A DNA stretch of 64,000 bases from Paenibacillus rhizophilus (GCF_003854965.1 NZ_RQPI01000007.1:1-64000), one strand, 5' to 3'. Shown: positions 37,253-50,322, counted from the stretch's first letter. Program-made: numbers and translations. The notes: a model not told the origin generated them from the letters alone.

Positions 37253-38329
37253 ATGCGTAACTTATTGGAAATCCAAAAGCAGCTTCTGCCTGATCTCATG
37301 GAAACCCTCAAAAGACGGTATACGATTCTTCATCAGATCCTGTTGTCGGATATTATCGGCCGCAGAACGCTCGCCGCTTCGCTTGATATGACTGAGCGGG
37401 TGCTTCGTGCGGAAACGGACCTTCTGAAGTCGCAGGGGCTCATCGAGATCGAGAGTGTTGGCATGCGGATCAGCGATGCCGGACGGAAACTGCTTGACTT
37501 GCTCGAGCCTGTGGCCAAAAGCTTGTTTGGCCTTGATGATCTGGAAGAGAAAATTCGTTCGACTTACGGTTTGAAGAAGGTAGTCGTGGTGCCGGGCGAT
37601 TGTGAAGCTTCGCCCTTTACCAAGAGAGAGCTCGGGAGAGCCGGAGCCAGAGCGCTGCTGAGCGTGCTGCGCACCGACGACACGGTTGCTGTCACAGGCG
37701 GCTCGACGCTGTCTGAATTGGCGGAGCAGATGACCGCTCCAATGTCCTTGTCTTACCGGGACGCCTTGATCGTTCCAGCAAGAGGCGGACTAGGAGAGAG
37801 CGTGGAATTTCAGGCGAATACCATCGCTTCGACGATGGCCAAGCGGATCGGAGCGCATTACCGGCTGCTGCATGTGCCGGACTTGCTCAGCGAGGATGCC
37901 TATCAGTCGCTGGCTCACGAACCGAACATTTCGGAAATTGTCCAGATTATCCGCCGTTCGAGAATTATTGTGCATGGAATCGGAGATGCTTTGGAAATGA
38001 CTCGCCGCCGAAGACTGGACGACGAGACCGTCAGCAAGATCAAGAGCGCGGGCGCCGTTGCCGAATCCTTTGGTCACTACTTTAACGAGCAGGGCAAGGT
38101 GGTCCATTCCATGTTGACCATGGGACTCCGCCTTGAGGATATCATTCGGACGGAGATCGTCATCGGCATAGCCGGAGGCAAGCGGAAGGCCAAAGCCATT
38201 CACGCCGTGCTGCGGTTCGGCCAAGAGAACATACTCGTCATAGATGAAGCTGCCGCGTCCGAAATCGTCAGGGAAATTGACGAATATAACGCCGCGTCCG
38301 AGCAGATTCCGCATTACGGCGAGCATTAG
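37253..38329 (+). CDS. cggR: Central glycolytic genes regulator, SorC/DeoR family
   Basis: 358 aa. N-terminal winged helix (RRTLAASLDMTERVLRAET) and a C-terminal sugar-phosphate isomerase-like effector domain with VAVTGGSTLSELAEQ. It represses gapA-pgk-tpiA-gpmI-eno and is released by fructose 1,6-bisphosphate. The start is behind GCAGGAGTG. It leads the operon, as in B. subtilis. Confidence 0.95.
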   Translation: MRNLLEIQKQLLPDLMETLKRRYTILHQILLSDIIGRRTLAASLDMTERVLRAETDLLKSQGLIEIESVGMRISDAGRKLLDLLEPVAKSLFGLDDLEEKIRSTYGLKKVVVVPGDCEASPFTKRELGRAGARALLSVLRTDDTVAVTGGSTLSELAEQMTAPMSLSYRDALIVPARGGLGESVEFQANTIASTMAKRIGAHYRLLHVPDLLSEDAYQSLAHEPNISEIVQIIRRSRIIVHGIGDALEMTRRRRLDDETVSKIKSAGAVAESFGHYFNEQGKVVHSMLTMGLRLEDIIRTEIVIGIAGGKRKAKAIHAVLRFGQENILVIDEAAASEIVREIDEYNAASEQIPHYGEH

Positions 38330-38420
38330 CATTTATTATGCTTTATACTTAAACCTGTTGTCTTGATAAGCCTAAGGCTTGTCTTGAATAAATAAAACGA
38401 AACTTAGGAGGAACTATTCA

Positions 38421-39431
38421 ATGACTGTAAAAGTAGGTATTAACGGATTTGGCCGTATTGGCCGCCTCGCTTTCCGCCGGATTCAAGACGTGGAAGGTAT
38501 CGAAGTGGTAGCGATTAATGACCTGACCGATGCCAAGATGCTGGCGCACTTGTTGAAATATGATACAACTCAAGGCAAATTCCAAGGCGAAGTTGAAGTT
38601 CATGACGGATTCTTCAAAGTGAACGGCCAAGAAGTTAAGGTTCTGGCTAACCGCAACCCTGAAGAACTGCCTTGGGGCGACCTGGGCGTAGATATCGTTC
38701 TGGAGTGCACAGGCTTCTTCACTTCCAAAGAAAAAGCTGAGCTTCACCTGAAAGGCGGAGCGAAAAAAGTCGTTATCTCCGCACCTGCTACAGGCGAAAT
38801 GAAGACTGTTGTATACAACGTTAACCACGACGTTCTTGACGGTTCCGAAACCGTTATTTCCGGCGCATCCTGCACAACGAACTGCCTGGCTCCTATGGCC
38901 AAAGTTCTGAACGACAAGTTCGGTGTTGTTGAAGGCCTGATGACTACAATCCATGCTTACACCGGCGACCAAAACACGCTGGACGCTCCGCATAGCAAAG
39001 GCGACTTCAGACGCGCCCGTGCTGCTGCCGAGAACATTATCCCTAACACCACTGGCGCTGCAAAAGCAATCGGGCTGGTTATTCCTGCGCTGAAAGGCAA
39101 ACTCGACGGTGCTGCTCAACGCGTACCGGTACCTACAGGTTCCCTGACAGAGCTGGTTACTGTTCTGGAGAAGAACGTAACGGTAGACGAAATTAATGCG
39201 GCAATGAAAGAAGCTTCCGATCCGGAAACTTACGGCTACACGGAAGACGAAATCGTATCCTCCGACATCAAAGGCCTGACTTTCGGTTCCCTGTTCGACG
39301 CTACGCAAACTAAAGTTCTGTCCGTTGGCGACAAGCAGCTCGTTAAGACTGTAGCTTGGTACGACAACGAAATGTCCTACACTGCTCAGCTCGTTCGTAC
39401 GCTGGAACACTTCGCAAAACTGACTAAATAA
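38421..39431 (+). CDS. gapA: Glyceraldehyde-3-phosphate dehydrogenase, type I
   Basis: 336 aa. NAD-binding [10 protein letters not shown] is at the N terminus and the catalytic Cys lies in [12 protein letters not shown]. It oxidises glyceraldehyde 3-phosphate to 1,3-bisphosphoglycerate. The start lies behind TTAGGAGGAA. Codon use is strongly biased, as expected for high expression, which leaves a near-full-length antisense open frame. A terminator-like hairpin separates it from pgk. Confidence 0.98.
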   Translation: MTVKVGINGFGRIGRLAFRRIQDVEGIEVVAINDLTDAKMLAHLLKYDTTQGKFQGEVEVHDGFFKVNGQEVKVLANRNPEELPWGDLGVDIVLECTGFFTSKEKAELHLKGGAKKVVISAPATGEMKTVVYNVNHDVLDGSETVISGASCTTNCLAPMAKVLNDKFGVVEGLMTTIHAYTGDQNTLDAPHSKGDFRRARAAAENIIPNTTGAAKAIGLVIPALKGKLDGAAQRVPVPTGSLTELVTVLEKNVTVDEINAAMKEASDPETYGYTEDEIVSSDIKGLTFGSLFDATQTKVLSVGDKQLVKTVAWYDNEMSYTAQLVRTLEHFAKLTK

Positions 39432-39459
39432 TTTAAAGATTTTAAATAGCATCATTCAT

Positions 39460-39496
39460 AGAGCGGAAACAGCAGTTTATTGTTTCCGCTCTTTTC
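39460..39496 (+). terminator. Intra-operon terminator / processing hairpin after gapA
   Basis: Arms AGAGCGGAAACA and TGTTTCCGCTCT form a 12-bp perfect stem followed by TTTT. In B. subtilis cggR-gapA is segmentally regulated relative to pgk, and this hairpin could provide the same split. Confidence 0.82.
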
Positions 39497-39666
39497 CGAA
39501 ATACAAGACAATCGCAGCATATTTCGCCTAATCGTATGTTATAGTTCTTTCGGAAAAACGGATGCCGTCCTTTAGAAGGTCGCAGCCGTTTCTTCTTGAT
39601 GCAAACTCTATGCGGTGCCCCTGTATTCCAAGAGTGGAACAATTCCGGGTGTGGAGGTTAAAAGTC

Positions 39667-40848
39667 ATGAGCAAAAAAAGTGTCCGTGATGTAGAAGTAA
39701 CAGGTAAACGCGTATTTGTCCGCGTGGATTTCAACGTGCCGCTGGAAGATGGCAAAATCACCGACGACACGCGTATCCGCGAGACGCTGCCGACGATCAA
39801 ATATTTGATCGAAAACGGAGCTAAAATCATTCTGGCGAGCCATATGGGCCGTCCTAAAGGCCAATTCGTCGATTCCATGCGTCTGACTCCGGCTGCCGAG
39901 CGTCTGTCCGTGCTTCTGGGCAAACCGGTTGCCAAAGCTGACGAAGCGGTTGGCGAAGCGGTAAAAGCGAAAATCGCCGAATTGAAAGAGGGCGACGTTC
40001 TCGTGCTTGAGAATGTCCGTTTCTACCCGGGTGAAGAGAAGAACGATCCGGAGCTTGCGAAGCAGTTCTCCGAACTGGCCGATCTGTTCGTTAACGACGC
40101 ATTCGGCGCGGCGCACCGTGCGCATGCTTCGACCGAAGGTATAGCCCATTATCTGCCGGCCGTATCTGGACTTCTGATGGAGAAGGAATTGAACGTTCTG
40201 GGCAAAGCCTTGTCCAATCCGGAGCGTCCTTTCACCGCGATTATCGGCGGTTCGAAGGTTAAAGACAAGATCGACGTTATCGACAACCTGCTGACGCTGG
40301 CAGACAACGTGCTGATCGGCGGCGGGCTGTCTTATACTTTCTCCAAAGCTCAAGGACACGAAGTCGGAAAATCCTTGCTCGATGAAGAAAAAATCGATAC
40401 CGCACTTGGCTTTATTGAAAAAGCAAAGAAGCTCGGCAAGAACTTTCTGCTGCCGGTTGACGCTGTCGTGGCCGACAAATTTGGTGCCGACGCAAACACG
40501 AAGACCGTAGACATTTCCGAAATTCCGGCAGACTGGATGGGTCTGGATATCGGTCCGAAGACCGCCGCAATGTATGCAGATGTAATCAAGAACTCCAAGC
40601 TGGTCGTTTGGAACGGACCGATGGGCGTATTTGAAATCGATATTTTCGCAGAAGGCACGAAAGCAGTTGCTGAAGCCTGCGCGAAAACCGAAGGCTACAC
40701 CGTTATCGGCGGCGGCGACTCCGCAGCTGCGGCTGAGAAGTTCAAGCTGGCCGATCAAATGGACCATATCTCCACCGGCGGCGGCGCATCGCTTGAATTC
40801 ATGGAAGGCAAGGCTCTTCCTGGCGTAGTGGCGCTGAACGACAAGTAA
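39667..40848 (+). CDS. pgk: Phosphoglycerate kinase
   Basis: 393 aa. [12 protein letters not shown] near the N terminus, HMGRPKG, and nucleotide-binding [10 protein letters not shown] and GGGDSAAA in the second domain. It makes ATP from 1,3-bisphosphoglycerate. ATG 39667 follows GTGGAGGTTAA. The in-frame leader from 39562 overlaps no known domain. Confidence 0.98.
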   Translation: MSKKSVRDVEVTGKRVFVRVDFNVPLEDGKITDDTRIRETLPTIKYLIENGAKIILASHMGRPKGQFVDSMRLTPAAERLSVLLGKPVAKADEAVGEAVKAKIAELKEGDVLVLENVRFYPGEEKNDPELAKQFSELADLFVNDAFGAAHRAHASTEGIAHYLPAVSGLLMEKELNVLGKALSNPERPFTAIIGGSKVKDKIDVIDNLLTLADNVLIGGGLSYTFSKAQGHEVGKSLLDEEKIDTALGFIEKAKKLGKNFLLPVDAVVADKFGADANTKTVDISEIPADWMGLDIGPKTAAMYADVIKNSKLVVWNGPMGVFEIDIFAEGTKAVAEACAKTEGYTVIGGGDSAAAAEKFKLADQMDHISTGGGASLEFMEGKALPGVVALNDK

Positions 40849-40857
40849 GACGTATAA

Positions 40858-41630
<773 letters not shown>

Positions 41631-41631
<1 letters not shown>

Positions 41632-43175
41632 TGTCTGCACCTAGACCGGTAGCACTGATTATTATGGACGGTTTCGGTCTGCGTAACACGGCGGAAGGCA
41701 ACGCCGTCGCACAGGCCAACAAGCCTAACTACGACCGTTACCTGAAGCAATACCCTAACACGACGCTTACCGCCTGTGGCGAAGCCGTAGGACTTCCGGA
41801 AGGTCAAATGGGCAACTCCGAAGTGGGACACCTTAACATCGGCGCAGGCCGGATTGTATACCAGGATCTGACCCGCATCGATAAGTCCATTCGCGACGGA
41901 GAGTTTTTTGAGAATGAAACGCTGGTGGAAGCGGTAAAACACGCCAAGTCGACCGGCAAAAAGCTGCATTTGTACGCGCTGGTATCCGACGGAGGGGTAC
42001 ACAGCCATATCAATCACTTGTTCGCCATGCTTGAGCTTGCCAAGAAGGAAGAGTTGAACGACGTGTTCATCCACGCCTTCATGGACGGTCGCGACGTGCC
42101 GCCAGACAGCGGCCAGAAGTTCGTTCAATCTCTTATTGCGAAGATTGAAGAATTAGGGGTAGGCAAAATCGCTACGGTATCCGGACGTTACTTCGCAATG
42201 GACCGCGACAAACGCTGGGATCGGGTGGAAAAGGCTTACCGCGCCATGGTTTACGGCGAAGGACCGAAATTTACGGACGCATTGCAGGCGATCACAGCTT
42301 CGTACCAGAATTCCGTGTATGATGAGTTCGTTGAGCCTTGCGTGATCGTGGACGGAGAAGGCAAACCGGTAACGACCGTGGAAAGCGGCGATTCCGTCGT
42401 ATTCCTGAACTTCCGCCCGGACCGTGCCATTCAGCTGTCCCAAGTATTTACGAACGCGGATTTCCGCGGCTTTGATCGGGGCCCGTTGTTCCCGCAAAAT
42501 CTTCATTTCGTCTGCTTGACCACGTTCAGCGAAACCGTTCAGGGATATGTCGCCTACAAACCGAAGAATCTGGACAACACACTCGGCGAAGTGCTGGTTC
42601 AGAACAACAAGAAGCAGCTGCGCATTGCGGAGACCGAGAAGTATCCGCACGTAACGTTCTTTTTCAGCGGCGGACGCGACGTCGAACTGCCGGGAGAGAC
42701 CCGTATTTTGATCAACTCCCCGAAAGTGGCAACGTACGACCTGCAGCCGGAAATGAGCGCCTACGAGGTGGCTGCCGCTTGTGTGGCTGAGATTGAAGCA
42801 GACAAACACGATGCCATTATTCTGAACTTCGCCAATCCCGACATGGTTGGGCACTCCGGCATGCTGGAGCCGACGATTAAGGCGGTTGAAGTGACAGACG
42901 AATGTGTAGGCAAAGTAGTCGAGGCTGTTCGCGCCAAAGGCGGCGTGACGATCATTATTGCCGACCACGGCAATGCCGATATGGTATTCGACGAAGAAGG
43001 CCGTCCTTTTACGGCGCATACGACCAACCCAGTTCCGTTTATCTTGACGGATGAGAATGTGGTTCTTCGCGATCACGGCATTCTCGCGGATGTGGCGCCG
43101 ACGATTCTGGACCTGATGGGCCTTCCGCAGCCTGCGGAAATGACCGGACAATCCATGATTGCCAGCCGCAAGTAA
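41631..43175 (+). CDS. gpmI: 2,3-bisphosphoglycerate-independent phosphoglycerate mutase
   Basis: 514 aa, alkaline-phosphatase superfamily. Metal ligands IMDGFG at the N terminus, nucleophile Ser in [14 protein letters not shown], and the C-terminal [11 protein letters not shown] and HTTNPVP motifs. It interconverts 3- and 2-phosphoglycerate with Mn. ATG overlaps the tpiA stop by one base. Confidence 0.98.
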
Positions 43176-43243
43176 TAAGGACAAGACTTTACGATGTACT
43201 GCAAGGCTTATCAAGACTAAATCTTTGTTAAAAAGGAGATTGA

Positions 43244-44536
<1,293 letters not shown>

Positions 44537-44574
44537 TAGGGTTCACTCGAACCTTATGAACGGTTAAGATATAG

Positions 44575-44619
44575 AGACTGCTTCCCGGTCATTTAATGAT
44601 CGAGGGGCAGTCTTTTTTC
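44575..44619 (+). terminator. Terminator of the glycolytic operon
   Basis: Arms AGACTGC and GCAGTCT with an imperfect inner stem, followed by TTTTTT, 40 bp after eno. Confidence 0.85.
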
Positions 44620-44762
44620 AATAGTGTGCGGCCTGCAACGTGTCTCAGCAATCAATTAAGTTGTATTACTACAGGCTGTATGGTAAAATAAAAATGCTGT
44701 TTATGAAACGTGAGTAGTAAATTCCCATAGATAGTGATGCTTAGGCGTAGGGGGTGGAATGA

Positions 44763-44996
44763 ATGGATATTTTTCTGAAAGTGCTGCTTCTGATTTTTTC
44801 TATCGGACTGATTACGGTGGTTCTGCTGCAAAAAGGCAAGAGCGCAGGCCTTGCAGGCGCCATCTCCGGTGGAGCTGAGCATCTGTTTGGCAAGACGAAA
44901 GCGCGGGGTATGGACCTGGTGCTGCAGCGTATAACGGTAGGACTGGCGGCGGGATTCTTTATTCTGTCCATTATTGTTGCCGTTGTGGTTGACTAA
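44763..44996 (+). CDS. secG: Preprotein translocase subunit SecG
   Basis: 77 aa with two hydrophobic segments (about 3-20 and 52-75) flanking the conserved loop [19 protein letters not shown]. It assists SecYE in protein export. It sits between eno and rnr, as in B. subtilis. Confidence 0.93.
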   Translation: MDIFLKVLLLIFSIGLITVVLLQKGKSAGLAGAISGGAEHLFGKTKARGMDLVLQRITVGLAAGFFILSIIVAVVVD

Positions 44997-45010
44997 AATA
45001 GACTAATGGA

Positions 45011-45046
45011 ACCTTCGCTCTTTACGATGGAGCGGGGGTTTTTTTG
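45011..45046 (+). terminator. Terminator after secG
   Basis: ACCTTCGCTC pairs with GAGCGGGGGT (two G-U pairs), followed by TTTTTTT. Confidence 0.85.
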
Positions 45047-45361
45047 TAGCTGGCTTGGGATATGTAAGAATTGGAAAATGGAACTCTGCAAACGTGGATC
45101 CTATTGCCCAGCCGACATTCCTTAGGCAAAGACAGATGCGGGATAGAAGTTGGATTTCTAAGCAAGAATAACAATAAGAAGGACGGAACTTACCGAATCG
45201 CTATAAAATGGTGGAGGAAGCGGCGTCTTGTTCGAAACGGGATTTTGCAGCGGCGGGAAGGGATGCCGAGGATTGATTTCGTGTATACTAGGGTATGAAG
45301 TATATAAGACATAAAAGTACATACCAGCCGGCGGCCTGCGCCGCGGCGGGCCGAGGTGACG
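45047..45361 (+). other. secG-rnr intergenic region
   Basis: 315 bp. I see no convincing gene. A 75-codon frame here has no family features. TATACT near 45285 could be a -10 for rnr, but no proper -35 accompanies it. The last 30 bp are a GC-rich stretch with inverted symmetry (GCCGGCGGCCTGCGCCGCGG) just before the rnr ribosome-binding site GAGGTG. Confidence 0.5.
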
Positions 45362-48172
45362 ATGATGATAACACAAGAGAATCTGCTGGATTTCATGCGG
45401 GAAACCGCTTATAAACCGATGACTTACGAGGAATTGATTGACCATTTTCATTTTGCGGAAGAAGAGGTGCTGAAGGAGTTTAACGTTTTGCTGAACTCCC
45501 TGGAGCAAGAAGGACGGATCGTGCTGACCCGTACCAGACGCTATGGCGTGCCGGAGCGGATGGATTTGCTGCGCGGACGTCTACAGGCCCATGCGAAGGG
45601 CTTTGCCTTTTTAATACCCGACGACCGGGAGCATCCCGACGTGTACATTCATGCCAACGATATCAAAAGCGCCATGAACGGCGATATCGTCCTTGTCCGG
45701 GTTACCTCGCGGAGCCATGCCGGCGGCCGGATGGAAGGTGAAGTCGTGCGCATTGTGCGCAGAGGCGTGCTGCAGACGGTCGGCGTGTTTCAGAATCTGG
45801 AGACTTACGGCTTTGTGCTGCCGGATGATAAGCGGATTAACCGCGATATTTTTATCCCGAAGGAATCGTTTAACGGTGCAGTCGATGGGGAAAAAGTCGT
45901 GGTCCGTATTGTAAACTATCCGGAAGGGCGCGCGGCGGCGGAAGGGGAAATTATCGAAATTCTGGGACATAAGGATGATCCCGGCGTCGATATTTTGTCC
46001 GTTATCCGCAAGCATCAACTGCCGGAGGCTTTTCATGAAGAAGTCATGGCCGAAGCGAATGCCGCTCCCGATTCCATTACGGAAGAAGAAATCGTGGAAC
46101 AGGGCCGCCGCGACCTGCGGGGCCTGAATATCGTCACCATCGACGGGGAAGACGCCAAAGACCTGGATGACGCGGTCAACGTCGCCCGTCTGGAGAACGG
46201 CCATTACAAGCTTGGCGTGCATATTGCCGACGTCAGCTATTATGTGCGCGAGAACTCGCCGCTGGATAAGGAAGCGTATGACCGGGGCTGCAGCGTCTAT
46301 CTTGTCGACCGGGTCATTCCGATGCTGCCGCACCGTCTGTCGAACGGCATCTGCTCTTTGAATCCGCAGGTGGACAGGCTGACGATGTCCTGCGAGATGG
46401 AATTCGACGAGAATATGAAGGTCGTGAAGCACGATGTTTTTACCAGCGTGATCCGCACCAAGGAACGGATGACCTACACCAATGTGCGTAAAATTCTGTT
46501 GGATGAAGACCCAGAGCTGCTGAAGCGCTACGCTCCCCTTATTGAGGACTTCCGGCTGATGCGTGAAATTGCGATGAAGCTGCGGGATGCGCGTATGCGG
46601 CGCGGTGCGGTCGATTTTGACTTCCAGGAGAGCAAAATCATCGTCGACGAAAACGGCAAAGCGGTCGATATCGTAAAAAGGGAACGCTCTATCGCGGAGC
46701 AGATCATTGAAGAATTCATGCTGGCGGCGAACGAGACGGTGGCTGAGCATTTCCACTGGCTCAAGGTGCCGTTCCTGTACCGGATTCACGAGGACCCGGA
46801 CCCCGAGAAGCTGCAGAACTTCATGGCGTTCGCAGCCAACTTCGGCTATCACGTCAAGGGACGGGGCAACTCCGTGCATCCCCGGGCGCTGCAAAAGCTG
46901 CTGGAGGATATTCAGGGAACGAAGGAGCAGACGGTCATCAGCACGATGATGCTCCGCTCTATGAAGCAGGCGAAGTACGACGCAGAGAGCACAGGACATT
47001 TCGGGCTGGCCGCCGAATATTATTCCCACTTCACGTCACCGATCCGGCGGTATCCCGACCTCGTTATTCACCGGGTTATGCGCGAGGTGCTGGAGGGCGG
47101 CGGGGCGCTCAGCGAGAAACGCCAAGAGTATCTGGCGAGCCGGATGCCGGACATCGCCCAGCAGTCCTCCGAGCGCGAACGCGTCGCGGTAGAGGCGGAG
47201 CGGGATACGGAGCAGCTTAAAAAGGCGGAGTACATGTTGGACAAGGTCGGCGAGGAATTCGAGGCGATGGTCAGCAGCGTGACCAGCTTCGGCATGTTCG
47301 TCGAGCTGGAAAATACCGTCGAAGGGCTGATCCGTCTGAGCAATCTGACGGATGATTATTACCACTTCGACGAGGGCCACATGGCGCTCATCGGCGAGCG
47401 CACCTCGAAGGTGTTCCGCATCGGCGACGAGGTGAAGATCCGCGTCGCCAAGGTGAACATGGACGACCACACGATCGACTTCGAGCTGGTCGACATGAAG
47501 CCGCGCGCGGCAGGCGAGCACCGCAGCGGAGGCTTTGGCGGCGGCCGCGGAGGCAAGGGCGGGCGCGACCGCCGAGGCGGCCACGGTGCTCCGGCTGCCG
47601 CTGGCGCCGGAGGCGGCAAGAGCCGCGGCGGCGGTAAAGGCGGTGCCGCCGCCGGTGCGGGCGGCCGCGGCAAGCGAGGCCGCGGCGGGCGCGTACTCGG
47701 CGCCGAACAGGCCGGAGGCGCCGCCGAGCGCAGCGGCGGCCGGGCACGCGGCGGCGAAGCGCCGGCCGGCCGGGGCAGAGGCAACGGCGGCGCATTGGCC
47801 GCCGGCGCAGGGCCGGGCGCTGGTGCGCGCAGCCCGAAGGGCGAAGCCGGGGATGCCGGCGGTTCCCGCGGCATCAACTTCGGCTTCGGCTCCGGCAAGG
47901 GCGGCTACGGTGCGCCGCCAAGCGGGCCGAACGGCCGCGGCGACGTGTACACCGGGATCAACGGCGACACGAAGTTCCGTACCCGCGAGGACCTCGGGGG
48001 CGACTTCGGTGGCGGTGGGGCCGCAGGAGCGGCAGGAGGCAAAGGCCGCCGCAAGAGAAAATCGAAAAACGGCGTCTTTATCGGCGAGTCGGTGACGCCG
48101 GGTAACGTCGAGGCCGCTACCGATTTCAGCCCTAAAAGCGGCGAAGGCAGGAAGCGGAAGAAGAAAAAATAA
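45362..48172 (+). CDS. rnr: Ribonuclease R with long Gly/Arg-rich C-terminal tail
   Basis: 936 aa. An N-terminal helix-turn-helix-like segment and cold-shock domains precede the RNB catalytic domain, with [15 protein letters not shown] (metal-binding Asp cluster) near residue 265. The S1 domain ([20 protein letters not shown]) ends near residue 715. It is a 3'-5' exoribonuclease that degrades structured RNA and matures or degrades tmRNA and its targets. The final 220 or so residues are low-complexity Gly/Ala/Arg with several RGG-like units and a Lys-rich end, much longer than in most Rnr. ATG 45362 or 45365 follows GAGGTGACG. smpB and ssrA lie downstream. Confidence 0.95.
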   Translation: MMITQENLLDFMRETAYKPMTYEELIDHFHFAEEEVLKEFNVLLNSLEQEGRIVLTRTRRYGVPERMDLLRGRLQAHAKGFAFLIPDDREHPDVYIHANDIKSAMNGDIVLVRVTSRSHAGGRMEGEVVRIVRRGVLQTVGVFQNLETYGFVLPDDKRINRDIFIPKESFNGAVDGEKVVVRIVNYPEGRAAAEGEIIEILGHKDDPGVDILSVIRKHQLPEAFHEEVMAEANAAPDSITEEEIVEQGRRDLRGLNIVTIDGEDAKDLDDAVNVARLENGHYKLGVHIADVSYYVRENSPLDKEAYDRGCSVYLVDRVIPMLPHRLSNGICSLNPQVDRLTMSCEMEFDENMKVVKHDVFTSVIRTKERMTYTNVRKILLDEDPELLKRYAPLIEDFRLMREIAMKLRDARMRRGAVDFDFQESKIIVDENGKAVDIVKRERSIAEQIIEEFMLAANETVAEHFHWLKVPFLYRIHEDPDPEKLQNFMAFAANFGYHVKGRGNSVHPRALQKLLEDIQGTKEQTVISTMMLRSMKQAKYDAESTGHFGLAAEYYSHFTSPIRRYPDLVIHRVMREVLEGGGALSEKRQEYLASRMPDIAQQSSERERVAVEAERDTEQLKKAEYMLDKVGEEFEAMVSSVTSFGMFVELENTVEGLIRLSNLTDDYYHFDEGHMALIGERTSKVFRIGDEVKIRVAKVNMDDHTIDFELVDMKPRAAGEHRSGGFGGGRGGKGGRDRRGGHGAPAAAGAGGGKSRGGGKGGAAAGAGGRGKRGRGGRVLGAEQAGGAAERSGGRARGGEAPAGRGRGNGGALAAGAGPGAGARSPKGEAGDAGGSRGINFGFGSGKGGYGAPPSGPNGRGDVYTGINGDTKFRTREDLGGDFGGGGAAGAAGGKGRRKRKSKNGVFIGESVTPGNVEAATDFSPKSGEGRKRKKKK

Positions 48173-48202
48173 AGCTGGATCATTTAACTTTTCATGATAA
48201 TC

Positions 48203-48245
48203 AAAGCGCTGTGTCTCTCGGTGACGGGGAGCGGCGCTTTTTTTA
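48203..48245 (+). terminator. Terminator after rnr
   Basis: AAAGCGC and GCGCTTT arms with a partly paired interior, followed by TTTT. Confidence 0.75.
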
Positions 48246-48424
48246 CTGATAGATGACCGACTATAAAGATGTCCTGACTTTAACCTGGCGTAAGGATACA
48301 CGTTGAAAATCGGCAGCTTCTCGGCGATTTCATTGAGCCAACGATTCCTCTGACTGCCCGAAGTACTTTGAACCGTTCATTTTATCCGGAGGAAATGGGC
48401 GGGAGCAAACGCTTTTATCGTTCC
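48246..48424 (+). other. rnr-smpB intergenic region, upstream part
   Basis: No gene, repeat or RNA motif recognised in this stretch. Confidence 0.5.
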
Positions 48425-48454
48425 TTGCTTTAGCGGGAGCGCTTTTGATACAAT
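48425..48454 (+). promoter_or_regulatory. SigA-type promoter of smpB
   Basis: TTGCTT (48425-48430), 18-bp spacer and TACAAT (48449-48454), 90 bp before the smpB start. Confidence 0.55.
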
Positions 48455-48543
48455 AGAAGTCGGACGTTTTCTGTTCGGTTGATTTGCATGCAGCAACAGC
48501 AGATGAAGAGACGCCGTAACTATCGGATCAAGGAGTGATTGTC

Positions 48544-49023
48544 ATGGGTAAAAAAGCAGACGGGAAAGTGCTCGCCCAGAACAAAAAGGCTTCCCATGAT
48601 TATTTTATTGAGGACACCTACGAGGCGGGCATGGTGCTGACGGGAACGGAGATCAAATCGCTGCGCAATGGCCGTGCGAATATCGGGGATGCGTTTGCTA
48701 CGATCCGCGGCGGCGAGATTTTTGTGCACAACATGCATATCAGTCCATTCGATCAGGGCAACCGAGCCAATCCGGACGACCCGACGCGTACGCGCAAGCT
48801 CTTGCTGCATAAAGAACAAATCAGCAAGTTGCTCGGGCACTCCAAGCAGGAAGGGTACACGATTGTGCCGCTGAAAGTCTACGTCCGCAACGGCTACGCC
48901 AAGCTGCTGCTGGGCATTGGCAAAGGGAAGAAACAGTACGACAAACGCGACTCCGCTGCCAAACGCGACGCGCAGCGCGATATACAGCGGGCATTGCGGG
49001 AGAAGCAGAAAGTCGCAAGATAA
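48544..49023 (+). CDS. smpB: SsrA-binding protein SmpB
   Basis: 159 aa. An OB-fold protein with [34 protein letters not shown] and a basic C-terminal tail ([17 protein letters not shown]) that enters the ribosomal mRNA channel. It delivers tmRNA to stalled ribosomes. ATG 48544 follows AAGGAGTGA. Its partner ssrA begins 180 bp downstream. Confidence 0.97.
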   Translation: MGKKADGKVLAQNKKASHDYFIEDTYEAGMVLTGTEIKSLRNGRANIGDAFATIRGGEIFVHNMHISPFDQGNRANPDDPTRTRKLLLHKEQISKLLGHSKQEGYTIVPLKVYVRNGYAKLLLGIGKGKKQYDKRDSAAKRDAQRDIQRALREKQKVAR

Positions 49024-49083
49024 GACTGCCAAACTCAGCCTTTGTTTCCTGCAAGTTCTATATGATTATGCTGCAAAATGTGA

Positions 49084-49089
49084 TATACT
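49084..49089 (+). promoter_or_regulatory. Candidate extended -10 of ssrA
   Basis: TATACT preceded by TGA gives an extended -10 (TGNTATAAT type), 114 bp before the mature tmRNA 5' end. No clear -35 is present. Confidence 0.35.
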
Positions 49090-49202
49090 CTTTTATGTAA
49101 GGCAAATGCTTCAGATTATCTTTTCGCCAGATGGCGGGAAGGATAATGGATACGGATCGCTCTTGCCGGCGATTCCCTTGATCCAGGAAGCCCTTTTAAT
49201 GA

Positions 49203-49564
49203 GGGGCCGTTTTTGGATTCGACGGGGGTAGTTCGAGCATGGGTAGCGAGTAGTGGGGACGCGTCCGCTTCATCAACGCTAAAGCCTATTAAACGGCAAA
49301 CAACAAACAAACTACGCTTTCGCAGCCTAAGAAACTGTGTGCGTGCTTCTACCCTGCATCGCCCATGTGACAGGGATAGGGGCTAACAAGTAGTGGGATA
49401 CGCCGCTTGGTCTCCGCCTGGGGTCAACGGAAGAAGATAATCAGGCTGACCCGAAGGGAATCCGGTGACAGGGAGTCTCTAGGGTGACATCAAATCTGTC
49501 ACTACACTCGTAGAAGCTTATGTGGCGTTATCTTCGGACAGGGGTTCGACTCCCCTCGGCTCCA
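49203..49564 (+). ncRNA. ssrA: tmRNA (SsrA)
   Basis: 5' GGGGCCG pairs with 3' CGGCTCC to form the tRNA-like acceptor. The T-arm is AGGGGTTCGACTCCCCT and discriminator A is at 49564. CCA is not encoded. The resume frame at 49294-49329 encodes GKQQTNYAFAA followed by TAA, so the tag would be A-GKQQTNYAFAA. It rescues stalled ribosomes with SmpB. The last 138 bp of this gene lie within a longer 145-bp repeat also found at 56653-56797, so its 3' end was probably supplied by an integrated element. Confidence 0.95.
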
Positions 49565-49571
49565 TATGGAG
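49427..49571 (+). repeat. Direct repeat copy 1 (attL-like), 3' end of ssrA
   Basis: A 145-bp sequence beginning ACGGAAGAAGATAATCAGG and ending CCATATGGAG, identical base for base to 56653-56797 by my reading. It marks the left edge of the integrated element. Confidence 0.93.
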
Positions 49572-49580
49572 TATCAGTGA

Positions 49581-49605
49581 AGACACCTTTAGGGGTGTCT
49601 TTTTG
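49581..49605 (+). terminator. Terminator after ssrA
   Basis: AGACACC and GGTGTCT arms followed by TTTT. A different version follows the displaced copy at 56804-56827. Confidence 0.85.
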
Positions 49606-49668
49606 GTATGAAGATCTATTATTTGGAGATGATAGAAGTAATCAAATAATAGATTTGGAGTGATTCTA

Positions 49669-50322
49669 ATGAGTCAAGTTATAGTTGAATCTGAAATAAG
49701 TCAAGCTCTTCAGGATTATAAGCAGTTAGCTGAGCGTTTGGTAAGAAAAGGTTCAGTTTTTTCTCTTTTTAAATTACAAACGGAGTTAATCCGGAAGCAC
49801 TCATCGGGCGACGATGAGGAGCTTGTACAAGAAATGATATTTGACTTCATGGAAATATTGAAGCAAGTAGTGGATGAAAATGTGACCTGTCCAAAATGCA
49901 ATAAGCCCTACACATTTAGAATCTGCACTGGACTTAGCCGCGAGCATGATAATGGAATCGAGCTTACTTGTGAAGTGTGTGGTGATTGTTACAGTCACTC
50001 CGAGCAAAGAGAACTTGTGACTTACTTTAATATTAATGCTTGGAAAGAAGCTGATCATTTAAGAAGAAGATCTAGGGGATTTACAGTAACGTACACACTA
50101 GAAAGCTTGGCTGCAAAGGCAGTACTTTTCATTTATGACGATATGCTAAAGCGGCCTGAGCTACGAATCAACGGACACAGAGTTTTTGACCCTGCAGAGG
50201 TAAAAACTTATTGGGAGCACTCGAAACGTATAATTAAACAGTGGAAAAATGGAGAAGAAATAATAGAAGAAAGTTCTCGAGTAGGCGATGGAGTATTTTA
50301 TCGGCTGGATGAAGTTATATAA
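49669..50322 (+). CDS. Hypothetical protein with a four-cysteine zinc-ribbon-like segment
   Basis: 217 aa, not recognised as a known family. Residues 1-70 are largely helical and acidic. Two CxxC pairs, CPKC at 74-77 and CEVC at 101-104, 27 residues apart, suggest a zinc ribbon. The C-terminal half is charged, with WEHSKRIIKQWKNGEEI. ATG 49669 follows TTGGAGTG, and GTG 49660 overlaps that site. It is the first gene after ssrA inside the island. DNA or RNA binding is possible but unproven. Confidence 0.75.
   Translation: MSQVIVESEISQALQDYKQLAERLVRKGSVFSLFKLQTELIRKHSSGDDEELVQEMIFDFMEILKQVVDENVTCPKCNKPYTFRICTGLSREHDNGIELTCEVCGDCYSHSEQRELVTYFNINAWKEADHLRRRSRGFTVTYTLESLAAKAVLFIYDDMLKRPELRINGHRVFDPAEVKTYWEHSKRIIKQWKNGEEIIEESSRVGDGVFYRLDEVI

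Noticed and set aside
45071-45298. 75-codon frame between secG and rnr
   Set aside because: No recognisable family and composition unlike neighbours; nothing supports it as a gene.
47036-48301. 421-codon antisense frame opposite the end of rnr
   Set aside because: GC-rich low-complexity coding sequence of the rnr tail has few stops on any strand. The product has no family features.
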